Source: Hoyosella subflava DQS3-9A1 (GTDB taxonomy: Bacteria; Actinomycetota; Actinomycetes; Mycobacteriales; Mycobacteriaceae). From it: a DNA stretch of 64,000 bases. Below are positions 1-9,035 of the stretch, piece after piece. Under the pieces are notes generated by a model. The model did not search any database. It was not told the DNA's origin and saw only the letters and a program-made list of their open reading frames with translations. Numbering within the stretch: the first letter of the stretch is position 1; every line of letters begins with the position of its first letter. The translations under genes were made by a program, and so were the position numbers. The stretch lies in assembly GCF_000214175.1 (NCBI RefSeq), contig NC_015564.1, forward strand, positions 2,418,001 to 2,482,000, read 5' to 3'.

Positions 1-1
1 C

Positions 2-1246
2 GCACTGGTTAGCGCTGGTTTGGGGTCATTGCTGGTTCTGCGCGATGCCGACTGGTTGTCCGTGCTCGCAGTGCTCATCGTGGTGGTTCTGACTATGTCT
101 GCGCTCACAGGAGCACGCGCTGTTGCTGCGACAGTGCTTGCGGCGGCCTCCTGGCCGGTTGCGGCTCTCCGGGGGCTCCCGTTGCTCGGCCGTTCGATGT
201 CTGCATTGTCGCGTCATTCGATCATCTGGCCGGTGCTCCGCACGGTCGTGATTTCGGTTGCGGCCCTGGTGATCTTCGGCGGGCTCTTCGCTTCCGGAGA
301 TGCGATTTTTGGTTCGTGGGCGGACCAGCTCATCCCGGATGTGAACGCGGACGGCTTTGTCTACCGATCATTCGTTGGATTCTTCGTCGGCGGCACTGTA
401 CTCGCCGCAACATATGTCGCGATCAATCCTCCGCCTGTCAACAACACGGCGATGACGTCAGGCAGACCAGTGCACCGCCGGTTTGAATGGCTCGTCCCGC
501 TGGGTCTGGTGATCGCCATCTTCGGTGTTTTCCTCGCGGCACAAGCGTCCGCGATGTGGGGTGGCCACGACTATGTTCAGCGGACTACCGGACTCACGTA
601 CGCCGAGTACGTGCATCAGGGGTTCGGTCAGCTTGTCGCGGTGACATTCCTGACGCTCGTCACCGTTGCGCTTGCGGCCAGGAAAGCTCCGCGAGTGACG
701 GCGAATGACCGCCTTCTGCTGAATGTCTCGCTGGGGCTCCTCTGTGTACTTGCACTTGCTGTTGTCGGTTCAGCACTGCTGCGAATGTATGTGTACCAGG
801 AGGCGTACGGATTCACCGTGTTGCGTGTACTTGTTATCGCCTTCGAATTCTGGATGGGTCTACTGCTCGTGTTCGTGCTCACGGCCGGAATCGTGCGCCA
901 CGGGCGCTGGATTCCCCGCGGCGCGCTGCTCTCGGCTGCACTTTTCATCCTGGCGATCGGCCTGATCAACCCCGAAGCCTTCGTGGCTCAGCGGAACATT
1001 GACCGTTACAACGAGACTGGAAAGATCGACACCCACTATTTGCGCAGACTGGGCCCCGACGCCACCCCCGCCATCGTTGCAGGGCTCCCCCGTGAGCTTG
1101 CCACGTGCATTGTCAGTGCTCCGCCGAACTTGTCGGATGACGTTCTCGAGTGGAATCTGGGGCGTGCACGGGCCGCCGCAGCAGCGCAGGGGCTTGATCC
1201 AAGTCAGACAACAGGGTGCGACAGCTGGTTATTAGACCAGTCCTAG
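2..1246 (+). CDS. DUF4153/DUF4173-like multi-pass membrane protein (5' end outside window)
   Basis: The reading frame is open from the first bases of the window, so the true start lies upstream; the TTG at 20 is only the first start-like codon. The visible 400+ residues hold about eight hydrophobic segments separated by short charged loops, then a soluble C-terminal tail of about 90 residues starting near the NPEAFVAQRNIDRY stretch. That stretch followed by a tail with a D-x-x-YL-R-R-L pattern resembles the DUF4153/DUF4173 family of integral membrane proteins, whose function is unknown. It ends 43 bases before the molybdate regulator gene and does not look co-transcribed by design. Membrane protein: sure; family: moderate. 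Confidence 0.7.
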   Translation, partial: ALVSAGLGSLLVLRDADWLSVLAVLIVVVLTMSALTGARAVAATVLAAASWPVAALRGLPLLGRSMSALSRHSIIWPVLRTVVISVAALVIFGGLFASGDAIFGSWADQLIPDVNADGFVYRSFVGFFVGGTVLAATYVAINPPPVNNTAMTSGRPVHRRFEWLVPLGLVIAIFGVFLAAQASAMWGGHDYVQRTTGLTYAEYVHQGFGQLVAVTFLTLVTVALAARKAPRVTANDRLLLNVSLGLLCVLALAVVGSALLRMYVYQEAYGFTVLRVLVIAFEFWMGLLLVFVLTAGIVRHGRWIPRGALLSAALFILAIGLINPEAFVAQRNIDRYNETGKIDTHYLRRLGPDATPAIVAGLPRELATCIVSAPPNLSDDVLEWNLGRARAAAAAQGLDPSQTTGCDSWLLDQS

Positions 1247-1265
1247 TATTCGGGTTCCAGCAGCC

Positions 1266-1284
1266 TATAATTCCGCTATTGCGG
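1266..1284 (+). promoter_or_regulatory. Candidate -10 box and short inverted repeat before the molybdate module
   Basis: TATAAT at 1266-1271 is a perfect -10 hexamer about 19 bases before the ATG at 1290, implying a very short leader. Directly after it, CCGC-TATT-GCGG (1273-1284) is an inverted repeat across the probable transcription start, where a repressor would block initiation. No convincing -35 is visible. The link to the HTH-TOBE protein encoded just downstream is inference. Confidence 0.4.
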
Positions 1285-1289
1285 TATGT

Positions 1290-1697
1290 ATGCTGCCTTC
1301 TGTGCCGCAATTCCGTCTGAGTCAAGCCGCTGACCTCCTCGGGGTCAGCGACGATACCGTGCGCCGGTGGGTGGCGCAGAAACTCCTTGTGGCCGACGCC
1401 GATGGAGCGGGCCGTCAGGTGATCGATGGCGCCGAGATCGCGGCGTTTGCGCGTGAACGCGCGAGCAGCGGCAGTGGCGGTGGGCGGGTATCCGCGCGCA
1501 ACCGCATCAGAGGGATCGTGACTGAGGTGCAGAAGGACGGGCTCATGGCTCAAGTGGAGGTGACCGCCGGCCGATTCCGTCTGACGTCGCTGATGTCCCG
1601 CGACGCCGCCGAAGAAATGGGCTTGCAACCCGGAGTGGCGGCGACGGTCGTCGTGAAGGCCACAAACGCCATCATCGAGACAGAGAGCGCGGGTTGA
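1290..1697 (+). CDS. HTH-TOBE (Mop-like) molybdate-responsive regulator
   Basis: This 135-residue protein has an excisionase/MerR-type helix-turn-helix at about residues 5-50 (LSQAADLLGVSDDTVRRWV). A TOBE/Mop domain follows at about 65-133, with the typical ending VVVKATNAIIE. Mop/TOBE domains bind molybdate or tungstate oxyanions, so the protein is most likely a ModE-like sensor that controls the modABC genes immediately downstream. Its stop overlaps the modA start (TGATG). No strong Shine-Dalgarno is seen before the ATG, and a consensus -10 only 19 bases upstream suggests a short or leaderless transcript. Domain calls are strong; the regulatory target is inferred from position. Confidence 0.8.
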   Translation: MLPSVPQFRLSQAADLLGVSDDTVRRWVAQKLLVADADGAGRQVIDGAEIAAFARERASSGSGGGRVSARNRIRGIVTEVQKDGLMAQVEVTAGRFRLTSLMSRDAAEEMGLQPGVAATVVVKATNAIIETESAG

Positions 1698-2488
1698 TGT
1701 TGCGACGATTCGTCCTAGCGTTCTCTCTGGTGATGGTCGCGATAGCCGGGTGCGGCGCGCCTGGCGATCCCGATGAGGAAACCCAGACTGTCGCTGTGGC
1801 GGCCGCGGCCGATCTGAAGTTCGCCCTCGACGAGATCATCAATGCCTTCGAAGCCGAACACGACGGCTGGCAGATCTCCGTTTCCTACGGCTCGTCCGGC
1901 AACTTCGTCCAGCAGATACGCAACGGCGCACCGTTCGATGTGTACCTGTCAGCGGATATCACGCTTGCGGAAGCTCTCGCCGACGGCGGCTTCGCGGACC
2001 CAGCTGACGTCTTCGGCTATGCGACGGGGCGCCTAGTGGTGTGGGCGGCTGATGGGTCGCCTGCAGACCCCACAGCGGGCGTCTCGGGGCTGGTTAAGGA
2101 CGACGTGAAGACCGTCGCGATCGCTAATCCGCAGCACGCACCCTACGGGCAGGCCGCCGAGGCTGCGATGCGAACCGCGGGCGTGCTGGAAGAGTTGAAG
2201 GGCAAACTGGTATTGGGCGAGAATATCGCGCAGGCTGCCGAGTTCGCGCAAACAGGGAACGCTGATGCGGGAATCATCGCTCTCTCCCTGGCACTATCTC
2301 CCGGACTGCGTGACGTTGGCGCGTTCAGTGAAGTACCTCTGGATGACTTTCCGCGGCTGAATCAGGGCGGCGTGGTCCTGAGCCGTGCGTCCGAAAGCGC
2401 GCACATTTTCGCGGATTTCCTGACCTCCCCGGCCGGGCAGGAGATCCTGTCGAGATATGGGTTCTCCCCACCCGACGGTGAAGGCTGA
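1697..2488 (+). CDS. modA: Molybdate ABC transporter substrate-binding lipoprotein
   Basis: This is a periplasmic-type oxyanion-binding protein of about 263 residues, the normal ModA length. The N-terminus MLRRFVLAFSLVMVAIAGC is a lipoprotein signal with the acylated cysteine at residue 19. The mature start VAVAAAADLKFALDEI and the SYGSSGNFVQQI stretch are ModA hallmarks, where the serine/alanine-rich loops bind the oxyanion. The ATG at 1697 overlaps the stop of the regulator gene; a TTG one codon earlier is possible but unnecessary. It delivers molybdate (or tungstate) to ModB/ModC, which follow in the same operon with a 5-base gap. Confidence 0.93.
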   Translation: MLRRFVLAFSLVMVAIAGCGAPGDPDEETQTVAVAAAADLKFALDEIINAFEAEHDGWQISVSYGSSGNFVQQIRNGAPFDVYLSADITLAEALADGGFADPADVFGYATGRLVVWAADGSPADPTAGVSGLVKDDVKTVAIANPQHAPYGQAAEAAMRTAGVLEELKGKLVLGENIAQAAEFAQTGNADAGIIALSLALSPGLRDVGAFSEVPLDDFPRLNQGGVVLSRASESAHIFADFLTSPAGQEILSRYGFSPPDGEG

Positions 2489-2493
2489 CGGAC

Positions 2494-3168
2494 GTGGATT
2501 GGGACGCGGTAGTACTCAGCCTGCGCCTTGCCGCTGCTACCACGGTTGTCTTGCTGCTCACGGGGATTCCGCTGGCGGCCTGGCTAGCGTACTCGCGCAG
2601 GCGATGGACGGTGGTCGTGGAGGCAGTTGTCGCGCTGCCTCTCGTACTACCGCCGACGGTCTTGGGCTTCTACCTTCTCGTCGCCCTCGGCAACCGCTCT
2701 CCGATAGGGCGGTGGTGGATCGAGCTGACGGGCTCACCACTGGTCTTCACCTTCAACGGTTTGCTTATCGCCTCGGTCCTGCACAGTCTGCCGTTTGCTG
2801 TGCAGCCGCTGATGGCGTCTTTCGCAGGAGTTGACCGGCGGTTGCTCGAGGCGTCAACAGTGCTGGGCCGGACGTGGCCGGCGACCATCGTCAAAGTAGT
2901 GCTGCCGCTCTCCCGTGCGGGGCTGGTTACCGCGGTAGTGCTGACGTTCGCACACACCATCGGCGAGTTCGGGGTGGTACTTATGGTCGGAGGCAACATC
3001 CCTGGCCAGACACGGACGGTCGCCATTTCGATTTACGACAGTGTGCAAGCCTTTGATCATGCAACCGCGGCGCGAACGAGCTTTGTGCTGCTGTTGTTCT
3101 CACTTGTCGTACTTGTCGCGACGTACACGATCAACCGGAGAGGCAGGCCCGCATGGCCCCGGCCCTGA
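2494..3168 (+). CDS. modB: Molybdate ABC transporter permease
   Basis: This 224-residue permease of the ModB/CysTW type has about five to six membrane segments. The cytoplasmic coupling (EAA-like) loop, around ASTVLGRTWPATIVKVVLPL, contacts the ATPase. The segment FAHTIGEFGVVLMVGGNIPGQT is highly characteristic of ModB. The GTG start at 2494 lies 5 bases after the modA stop, and the end overlaps modC by 16 bases, indicating translational coupling. It forms the membrane channel of the molybdate importer. Confidence 0.92.
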   Translation: MDWDAVVLSLRLAAATTVVLLLTGIPLAAWLAYSRRRWTVVVEAVVALPLVLPPTVLGFYLLVALGNRSPIGRWWIELTGSPLVFTFNGLLIASVLHSLPFAVQPLMASFAGVDRRLLEASTVLGRTWPATIVKVVLPLSRAGLVTAVVLTFAHTIGEFGVVLMVGGNIPGQTRTVAISIYDSVQAFDHATAARTSFVLLLFSLVVLVATYTINRRGRPAWPRP

Positions 3169-4241
3169 CCATCCGTGTTCGCCACCGTTTGCTCGACGTG
3201 GACCTGGAACTGCCGATGGATTCCGCCGCGCCTGTCACCGTTCTCTTCGGCGCATCTGGCGCAGGGAAAACGACACTGCTGAGGTGTGTTGCAGGACTGG
3301 AGAAACCTGCACCCCCGAGCCGGATCGCCTTTGGCTCGGAAGTATGGAACGACGGCCGCCGCCAAGTACGGCCCAGGCACCGGCGTGTGGGTTATCTCTT
3401 CCAGGACCATGCACTCTTCCCCCACCTGAGTGTGGACGCCAATGTGGCATATGGACTTGTCGGGGTCCCTCGCGGTGAGCGCAGAACTCGCACTGACAGT
3501 GCGCTGGCTACAGCGGGCGCTACGCATCTCTCCGGGCGCGCGACCTCGGAGTTGTCCGGCGGGGAAGCTCAGCGCGTCGCACTTGCCCGCGCGCTCGCCG
3601 TAGATCCTCGGCTGTTACTACTGGATGAACCGCTCTCGGCGCTTGATGGACCCACGCGCGCGCGTCTGCGCACTGAACTTCGCTCGATTCTGGTGGCAAC
3701 CGGTACGCCCACACTGCTGGTCACGCACGACCGCACCGAAGCGCTAGCCCTCGGCGACAGGATCGTCGTTCTCGTTGACGGCCACGTCCACCAGCAGGGG
3801 CCAGTCGAAAGCGTCTTCTCACAACCCGCGACGCCACATGTTGCTGAAGCTGTCGGCGTCGAAAATGTCTTGCCTGGCACCGTTGAAGGCAATGGCGACG
3901 GGGTGGTGCACATTCGTTTGTCGTCGGGCACACTTACTGCGCTAGATCCTGGTGATCTTGCCGTCGGTATCCGCGTCCTTGCCTGTATACGGGCCGAGGA
4001 CGTGGCCCTGGAGGCGACCGAGCCGCACCGTGCGAGCCCACGCAACCACATCCCCGCGCTGGTGCGCTCAGTTGTCTCTGAGGGGCCGTTGCAGCGGGTA
4101 GAACTCGACGCCGGTGTGCCGTTAACGGCCTACATCACCCGCCCAGCGTGTGACGAACTTGGGCTCGCGCCCGGCTCACGTGTTACTGCCGCCATGAAAG
4201 CGACCGCGGTGCATGTCATCGCGCGCACAGAAGGTGCATGA
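3153..4241 (+). CDS. modC: Molybdate ABC transporter ATP-binding protein
   Basis: This 362-residue ATPase has Walker A GASGAGKT at 33-40, the ABC signature LSGGEAQ at 134-140, Walker B LLLLDEP at 154-160 and the switch histidine at about 192. A C-terminal TOBE domain (about 290-360) of the ModC type can bind oxyanion and gate transport. The start overlaps the end of modB. It powers molybdate import, supplying cofactor for enzymes such as the molybdopterin oxidoreductase encoded at 17296-19533. Confidence 0.93.
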   Translation: MAPALTIRVRHRLLDVDLELPMDSAAPVTVLFGASGAGKTTLLRCVAGLEKPAPPSRIAFGSEVWNDGRRQVRPRHRRVGYLFQDHALFPHLSVDANVAYGLVGVPRGERRTRTDSALATAGATHLSGRATSELSGGEAQRVALARALAVDPRLLLLDEPLSALDGPTRARLRTELRSILVATGTPTLLVTHDRTEALALGDRIVVLVDGHVHQQGPVESVFSQPATPHVAEAVGVENVLPGTVEGNGDGVVHIRLSSGTLTALDPGDLAVGIRVLACIRAEDVALEATEPHRASPRNHIPALVRSVVSEGPLQRVELDAGVPLTAYITRPACDELGLAPGSRVTAAMKATAVHVIARTEGA

Positions 4242-4286
4242 CACGATGAACCGGCACGACAGACACCGTCTAAGAGGGAGTTGTTT

Positions 4287-5369
4287 GTGAATTCGCCGTG
4301 GCCCGTAGCCATGATCGACCCGCACATTCACCAGTGGGACCCCTACACAACGCCCCGGCACACCACCCGAAAGGCACGGTTGTTTCGTCCCCTCCCGCAG
4401 ATACCGCGCGCACTTCGCTGGACTGCCCCGCGGTCTGATCGCGAGTTCATCGGGCATCCCCACCACGCCATGAAGCCCTACCTGCCCAGTGATTACCAGC
4501 GGGACGCCGGGCAGTTGCCGGTGACCTCTGTGGTGCATATCGAGGCCGCGTGGCAAGCTTCCGGCCATTTGGGTGGTGTTGGCGAAACCCGTTGGGTGGC
4601 AGCGCTTCCTTTCGGTCAGGACGGGTTTCCACAGCTTGGGGCGATCGTTGTGCACGCCGACCCACGGTGGGAAGATGCCGGTGACGTGCTCGACGCGCAT
4701 ATCGCTGTGAGCCCCCTAGTGCGCGGCGTCCGATTCTCGGCAAGCAACCACCCTGACCCGGCGGTGCGCGACTTTTGCTCCCGTCCGGGAGTTCTCTGCG
4801 ACCCATCATTTCTGCGCGGGTTTGCGGCGCTCGCGGATCGAAATCTCAGCTTCGAAATGTGGCTGTATTCGCATCAGCTTCCCGACGCCGTTGTGCTCGC
4901 CCGCGAATATCCGCAAACCACCTTCGTTCTCGACCACTACGCCACCCCGGTAGGGCTGTTCGGCCCACGCGGAAGCCACACCGGTACGACAGTTCGCGAC
5001 CGGTCCTCGCTGTTCGCGCAGTGGCGGGACGACATCGCAGCGCTCGCACAGTTGCCGAATGTTGTGGCGAAGCATTCCGGGCTGGGAATGCCGTTGCTCG
5101 GTGGGGACCCGCGCCGCCCGATCGATGTCGCGCAGCTACCGAAAGTCGTCGATCGATCGGCCCCGCTCATTCGTCACCTGCACGACAGCTTTGGGTCAGA
5201 CCGGACGATGTGGGCTTCCAACTACCCCATCGACAAACCTGTCCACACGATCGCCGCGAGTGCACGAGTCCTGCTGGAAGTGCTCGGCGGCGATGCGCAC
5301 CCACAGAAGTTGTTTCACGATGTCGCAGAGCGCACATACGGGGCCGTGTCTGGACCGGAGCAGCAGTGA
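4287..5369 (+). CDS. Amidohydrolase (Amidohydro_2, TIM-barrel metal hydrolase)
   Basis: A metal-dependent hydrolase of the COG3618/Amidohydro_2 type, about 360 residues. Family signatures include the N-terminal metal-binding IDPHIHQWDP (H-x-H), a mid-protein VLDHYATP histidine and the C-terminal WASNYPIDKP aspartate. Members act on lactones or aromatic carboxylates; the substrate here is unknown. The GTG at 4287 is preferred over the TTG at 4281 because GAGGGAG (4274-4280) sits at ideal spacing. It follows modC by 45 bases on the same strand, and a functional tie to molybdate transport is not evident. Confidence 0.82.
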   Translation: MNSPWPVAMIDPHIHQWDPYTTPRHTTRKARLFRPLPQIPRALRWTAPRSDREFIGHPHHAMKPYLPSDYQRDAGQLPVTSVVHIEAAWQASGHLGGVGETRWVAALPFGQDGFPQLGAIVVHADPRWEDAGDVLDAHIAVSPLVRGVRFSASNHPDPAVRDFCSRPGVLCDPSFLRGFAALADRNLSFEMWLYSHQLPDAVVLAREYPQTTFVLDHYATPVGLFGPRGSHTGTTVRDRSSLFAQWRDDIAALAQLPNVVAKHSGLGMPLLGGDPRRPIDVAQLPKVVDRSAPLIRHLHDSFGSDRTMWASNYPIDKPVHTIAASARVLLEVLGGDAHPQKLFHDVAERTYGAVSGPEQQ

Positions 5370-5390
5370 AACTTCCGTAAGCTGAGCGTC

Positions 5391-5933
5391 ATGGCCCTCG
5401 GTGCGACGATGTTCAGCTTCGCGGTCGACCTCGCCGACGTCGACCGCGGTGTCTACGAACATCTGGATCTGCGGGTCGCACGTCATCCGTCGGAGACTTC
5501 CGACTTCATGCTCACGCGCTTACTGGCCTACCTTCTCGAGTATCAGGAAGGCATCGCGTTCAGTGAGGGCGGAGTGTCGTCGACCGGCGAACCAGCTGTT
5601 CTGGTTCGAGATCTCACTGGACGCATCACTGCCTGGATCGAGGTCGGAGCTCCCGACGCGGACCGCGTGCATCGTGGCAGCAAGCTTGCCGGCCGTGCTG
5701 CCGTGTACACGCACCGGGACCCGAAAAAGGTGCGCATGCAACTCGTGGGGAAAGGGATTCATAAGGCCGAGGAGATTCCCGTCTACAGTTTCGATAGCCA
5801 TTTCATCGATGCGGCGGTCGCCGCGATCGAACGCCGCAACACTTTTACGCTCTCCATCACAGAGCGCGAACTGTATCTGGATCTCAACGGCTCAGTTCTG
5901 AGCACTGCGGTCGCAGAGCTCCAACTCAGCTAG
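5391..5933 (+). CDS. YaeQ family protein
   Basis: This 180-residue protein matches the YaeQ family in length and motifs. It has the opening F-x-VDLADVDRGVYE, the central segments E-x-IAFSEG and EVGAPDADRVHRGSK, and the end FTLSITERELYLDLNG. YaeQ has a PD-(D/E)XK nuclease-like fold, but its biochemical role is not established. The gene starts 21 bases after the amidohydrolase and converges with the TAXI gene on the other strand. Family assignment is strong; function is unknown. Confidence 0.9.
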   Translation: MALGATMFSFAVDLADVDRGVYEHLDLRVARHPSETSDFMLTRLLAYLLEYQEGIAFSEGGVSSTGEPAVLVRDLTGRITAWIEVGAPDADRVHRGSKLAGRAAVYTHRDPKKVRMQLVGKGIHKAEEIPVYSFDSHFIDAAVAAIERRNTFTLSITERELYLDLNGSVLSTAVAELQLS

Positions 5934-5957
5934 CCCTTGCACTAAGGCGTCTGCCCG

Positions 5958-6845
5958 TCACCCGTGCAGACTCCGGTACGCTTCCGCGGCACCTGGATGC
6001 AGAGGGACCGGCCGCGTGCCAATCAATGATCGAATATCGAGAAACTGCGTGCCTAAAGCGTGGGCGGGTATCAGATCACTTGCCCTGTTCACAAGGATGT
6101 GAACGAGCTCCGACGCGGCCTCGGAAGGCAAGTGGCGACGAGTGAGTAAGAGATTCGCGACACCGACCGTGTCAATGGTCGTCCCTGGAAGTTGCACATG
6201 GTCGTATAGCCCGGGATAGGCACTCTGCAGCGCCTCGATGTTAGGGGCCAGCGAAAGGAAACGGAAGCTACGGCGAGCAAGGGCAGGTGTGGGGTATCCG
6301 CTGCCCCAGATGAGCGCGTCGATGTCGCCACGTTCCAGCGAGGCGATGGCGTCGGTCAGGTTCATGTAGCGGGCGTCTACCTCTTCCGTCATCTCGGCCG
6401 CACTCAACAGCCGGGGCGCAGTGACTGCCGCGACTCCAGAACCCGGCGCGCCGAGCACAACGCGACGGCCACGCAAATCGATAAGCTCCGAATACTCTGA
6501 GTCCGCACGAACAACTAGCTGGAGGTAGTTCTCGTAGACGCGGCCGATCGCAGCCAGCCCATGCTCAGCGAAATCAGTGTCGTGGGCGACCGCGTCAGCG
6601 TGGCTCAGGGCTAGATCAGCTGCACCGTCGAGTAGTAAGCGAATGTTCGTTCGAGAACCATCAGTCTCGATTGGTTCTATTCGAATCCGTGAACCTTCAG
6701 ATGCGGCTGCGAGCAGCCGCGCGAACTGGAAATACGTCCCAGCGGATTCTCCAGACGCCAGACGTAGCTGCTGAGGTCCTTCACCTTGCGCACAGCCGGC
6801 CGCCGCAGCCCCAACGAGGAGGAGGAACATTCGTCTCGTGAGCAA
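5958..6845 (-). CDS. TAXI family solute-binding lipoprotein (orphan of TRAP permease)
   Basis: This 295-residue extracytoplasmic binding protein begins LTRRMFLLLVGAAAAGC, which combines a twin-arginine-like pattern with a lipobox (cysteine at about 18). The mature part shows TAXI hallmarks: LASGESAGTYFQFARLLA near the start and LRGRRVVLGAPGSGVAAV in the middle. TAXI proteins usually deliver carboxylates to a TRAP permease, but no TRAP membrane subunit is encoded here. Instead the gene follows the histidine kinase gene by 3 bases. It may act as ligand sensor for that kinase or as an accessory binder for the DASS symporter encoded across the divergent promoter; both are inference. Confidence 0.88.
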   Translation of the reverse strand: MLTRRMFLLLVGAAAAGCAQGEGPQQLRLASGESAGTYFQFARLLAAASEGSRIRIEPIETDGSRTNIRLLLDGAADLALSHADAVAHDTDFAEHGLAAIGRVYENYLQLVVRADSEYSELIDLRGRRVVLGAPGSGVAAVTAPRLLSAAEMTEEVDARYMNLTDAIASLERGDIDALIWGSGYPTPALARRSFRFLSLAPNIEALQSAYPGLYDHVQLPGTTIDTVGVANLLLTRRHLPSEAASELVHILVNRASDLIPAHALGTQFLDIRSLIGTRPVPLHPGAAEAYRSLHG

Positions 6846-6848
6846 TCG

Positions 6849-8276
6849 TCATCCACCCTGTCCCTGGATTCGCTGCACGGCGGGAACCTCGAGAACCACA
6901 CTTAACCCGTGCGGCTGTGCCGGGCGCACGCGCAGAGTAGCCAGATGCGCGGCCGCGAGCGCATGCGCAATCGACAGACCCAGCCCGGTGCCGGACTGAC
7001 CTTGAGTTGTGGCCCGGTAGAAGCGCTCAGTGAGTCGGTCGATCTCGCCCGGGGGGACACCGGGCCCGTTATCGGTGACCTTGATTTCGATGTGCTCCCC
7101 GACATTTCCCACCGTGATCGTCACCTTCGCACCCGCTCCGGCGTAACTGTGCGCGTTGCTCAGGGCGGCGTCCAGAATTTGTTCGAGAGATGCTTCGTCG
7201 ATTGCCACCTCACAATGCGGTTCGCTGAACTCTGTCGTGAGGGGCATGTCCGCAGCAGCGAAAGCCGCTCCCCACGCGTCCGCTCTCTCGGCAGCGACAA
7301 GTACCGCATCACAGGTGGCAGCTTTGCCGGATCCCGCGACGGCAAGTTCAAACCGCTCCGGCACTCCTGCGGCCGCGAGCTTCAGCATGCCGTCGAGCAG
7401 GGAGCGCAGGCGCTGCGCTTCCGCAGCGGCGCGATCCAGCGAGGGCAGCGCCGTTTCTGGGGCATCAGATGTGAGCATGTCCAGCCGGATCTGCAGCGCG
7501 GCGAGTGGGTTTCGCAATTTATGCGCAGTGTCGGTGATCAACTGTCGCTGGGCGGATGCTGAGTTCAGCACCGAGTGCGTCATGGCGTCGAATGAGCGGG
7601 CGAGGTCACGAATCTCTGGCGGCCCCGTGTAGTGGTCGGTGAGCGGGGCGGGTTCTTCTGTTTTCGGGAGAGTGCGAGTAAGAGAAGCTACTCCCGATGA
7701 CAGCGCATCTAGCGGGCGCAGCACCCATCGTGTCAGGACGTGCGCGAGGGCGACGACCAGCGCCAGCGCGACCGTTGATGTGGCGGCAATGAGCCCCCAC
7801 GTTCGGGCGATATCGCTCTGCGCTCGCGTTGTCGAGACCGAGAGGACAACGACGCCCTCCGAGTGAACGCCAGTACCTATCGGGCGGGCGAGCAGCATTT
7901 CCTCAGCACTCCAGGGACTAAGCCTGGTGGGGACTGGTAGTTGCTCGTTGCGGCGGGCGGCGTCGATAGCGGCGCTCACCTTCGGATCGGCCAGGTCGAG
8001 CCCTGACGCGTAGCGCGGTACTCCCGCCGCGTCGGCGATCAGCACAGCCTCACCGAAGAGGTGGTGGTAGTCGTCTATCTCACCCCTCAGGTAATCCGCG
8101 TCGCCCGTGAAAAACTCCGGGTGCGCCAGGGTGGCGAAATAGTCCAGGACCGCGGTCCTGCTCAGCATCAGTTCGTGCGTTCGTGCGTCTGAAGCAGTAA
8201 ATGCCAGGGGGATGGCGAAGGAGAGGACTGCCGTCGCCGCGAACATGAGCAACACTGCGAGCACACGCGTCCGCAA
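6849..8276 (-). CDS. Sensor histidine kinase
   Basis: A 475-residue membrane kinase. The first membrane helix is at about 5-27, an extracytoplasmic sensor of roughly 130 residues follows, and the second helix is at about 160-182, then HAMP. The dimerisation H-box DTAHKLRNPL carries phospho-accepting His252. N (DAALSNAHSYAG), G1 (VTDNGPGVP) and G2 (GTGLGLSIAHALA) boxes are all present, so it should be active. The TTG start lies one base after the response regulator stop; a later ATG is possible but would cut into helix one. It forms one operon with the regulator upstream and the TAXI protein downstream, so carboxylate sensing is plausible. Confidence 0.92.
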   Translation of the reverse strand: MRTRVLAVLLMFAATAVLSFAIPLAFTASDARTHELMLSRTAVLDYFATLAHPEFFTGDADYLRGEIDDYHHLFGEAVLIADAAGVPRYASGLDLADPKVSAAIDAARRNEQLPVPTRLSPWSAEEMLLARPIGTGVHSEGVVVLSVSTTRAQSDIARTWGLIAATSTVALALVVALAHVLTRWVLRPLDALSSGVASLTRTLPKTEEPAPLTDHYTGPPEIRDLARSFDAMTHSVLNSASAQRQLITDTAHKLRNPLAALQIRLDMLTSDAPETALPSLDRAAAEAQRLRSLLDGMLKLAAAGVPERFELAVAGSGKAATCDAVLVAAERADAWGAAFAAADMPLTTEFSEPHCEVAIDEASLEQILDAALSNAHSYAGAGAKVTITVGNVGEHIEIKVTDNGPGVPPGEIDRLTERFYRATTQGQSGTGLGLSIAHALAAAHLATLRVRPAQPHGLSVVLEVPAVQRIQGQGG

Positions 8277-8277
8277 C

Positions 8278-8937
8278 TTAGTGTCCCCACCGGTAACCGT
8301 AACCCCGGATCGTGGCGATTAATCCGGGCCTATTGAGTTTGGATCGCAATCCGTTCATGTGGACGTCGAGCGTTCGCGAAATCGCAACATACGCGTCGCC
8401 CCAGATCTCGTCCATGAGTTGCTGCCGACTGACGGCTTCTCCAGGTCGTCCGGCGAGCGCGGCAAGGAGGTCAAACTCCTTCGATGTCAGTCCGGCGTCC
8501 TCCCCTGCGACCGTCGCCACCCGTGCTGTGAAGTCAACCCGGACATCGTCAACAGTAACGAATTCCGGAGCAATGTCAGGCTCGGATCTTCGACGTCTCG
8601 TGACCACCTCAAGCCGGGCCACAAGTTCGTTGAGTCTGGGCGGCTTAACCAGGTAATCGTCCGCACCGATGCGCAGGCCGCGCACCACGGAACGCTCGTC
8701 GTCCCGTGCAGTAAGGATGATCACCGGCACGTCGCTGACGGCGCGGAGATTCCGCAGTATGACCAGACCGTCAGCGTCTGGGAGCCCCAGATCGAGGAGA
8801 ACAGCGTCAAATCCTTTGTGATGGAGGAGTAAATCCTCACCGCGCTGCATCCGCGTGGCATTGTGCGAGCGCGCAGTAAGAGCGTCGACAAGCGCATCGC
8901 CGACGCCATCGTCGTCCTCAACGACCGCGACTCGCAC
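8278..8937 (-). CDS. OmpR/PhoB-family response regulator
   Basis: The receiver domain (about 1-115) has the acidic pocket EDDD at 7-10, phospho-acceptor Asp49 in LLDLGLPDADG and the conserved Lys in DDYLVKP. A winged-helix DNA-binding domain (about 130-219) ends SRTLDVHMNGLRSKLN...TIRGYGYRW. The frame stays open far upstream, but the GTG at 8937 is chosen because it puts the receiver at the protein start and has GGAAGAG 7 bases upstream. The divergent DASS transporter promoter is the obvious target, with autoregulation likely. Confidence 0.9.
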   Translation of the reverse strand: MRVAVVEDDDGVGDALVDALTARSHNATRMQRGEDLLLHHKGFDAVLLDLGLPDADGLVILRNLRAVSDVPVIILTARDDERSVVRGLRIGADDYLVKPPRLNELVARLEVVTRRRRSEPDIAPEFVTVDDVRVDFTARVATVAGEDAGLTSKEFDLLAALAGRPGEAVSRQQLMDEIWGDAYVAISRTLDVHMNGLRSKLNRPGLIATIRGYGYRWGH

Positions 8938-9035
8938 GAAGGTTCTCTTCCCGCCCAAGGTGACGTGGATACTGCCCATGACTACGTTACATAACCAGGA
9001 CTCCCGCGAAGATCCAGGTGGGTACGCGATCGTCT

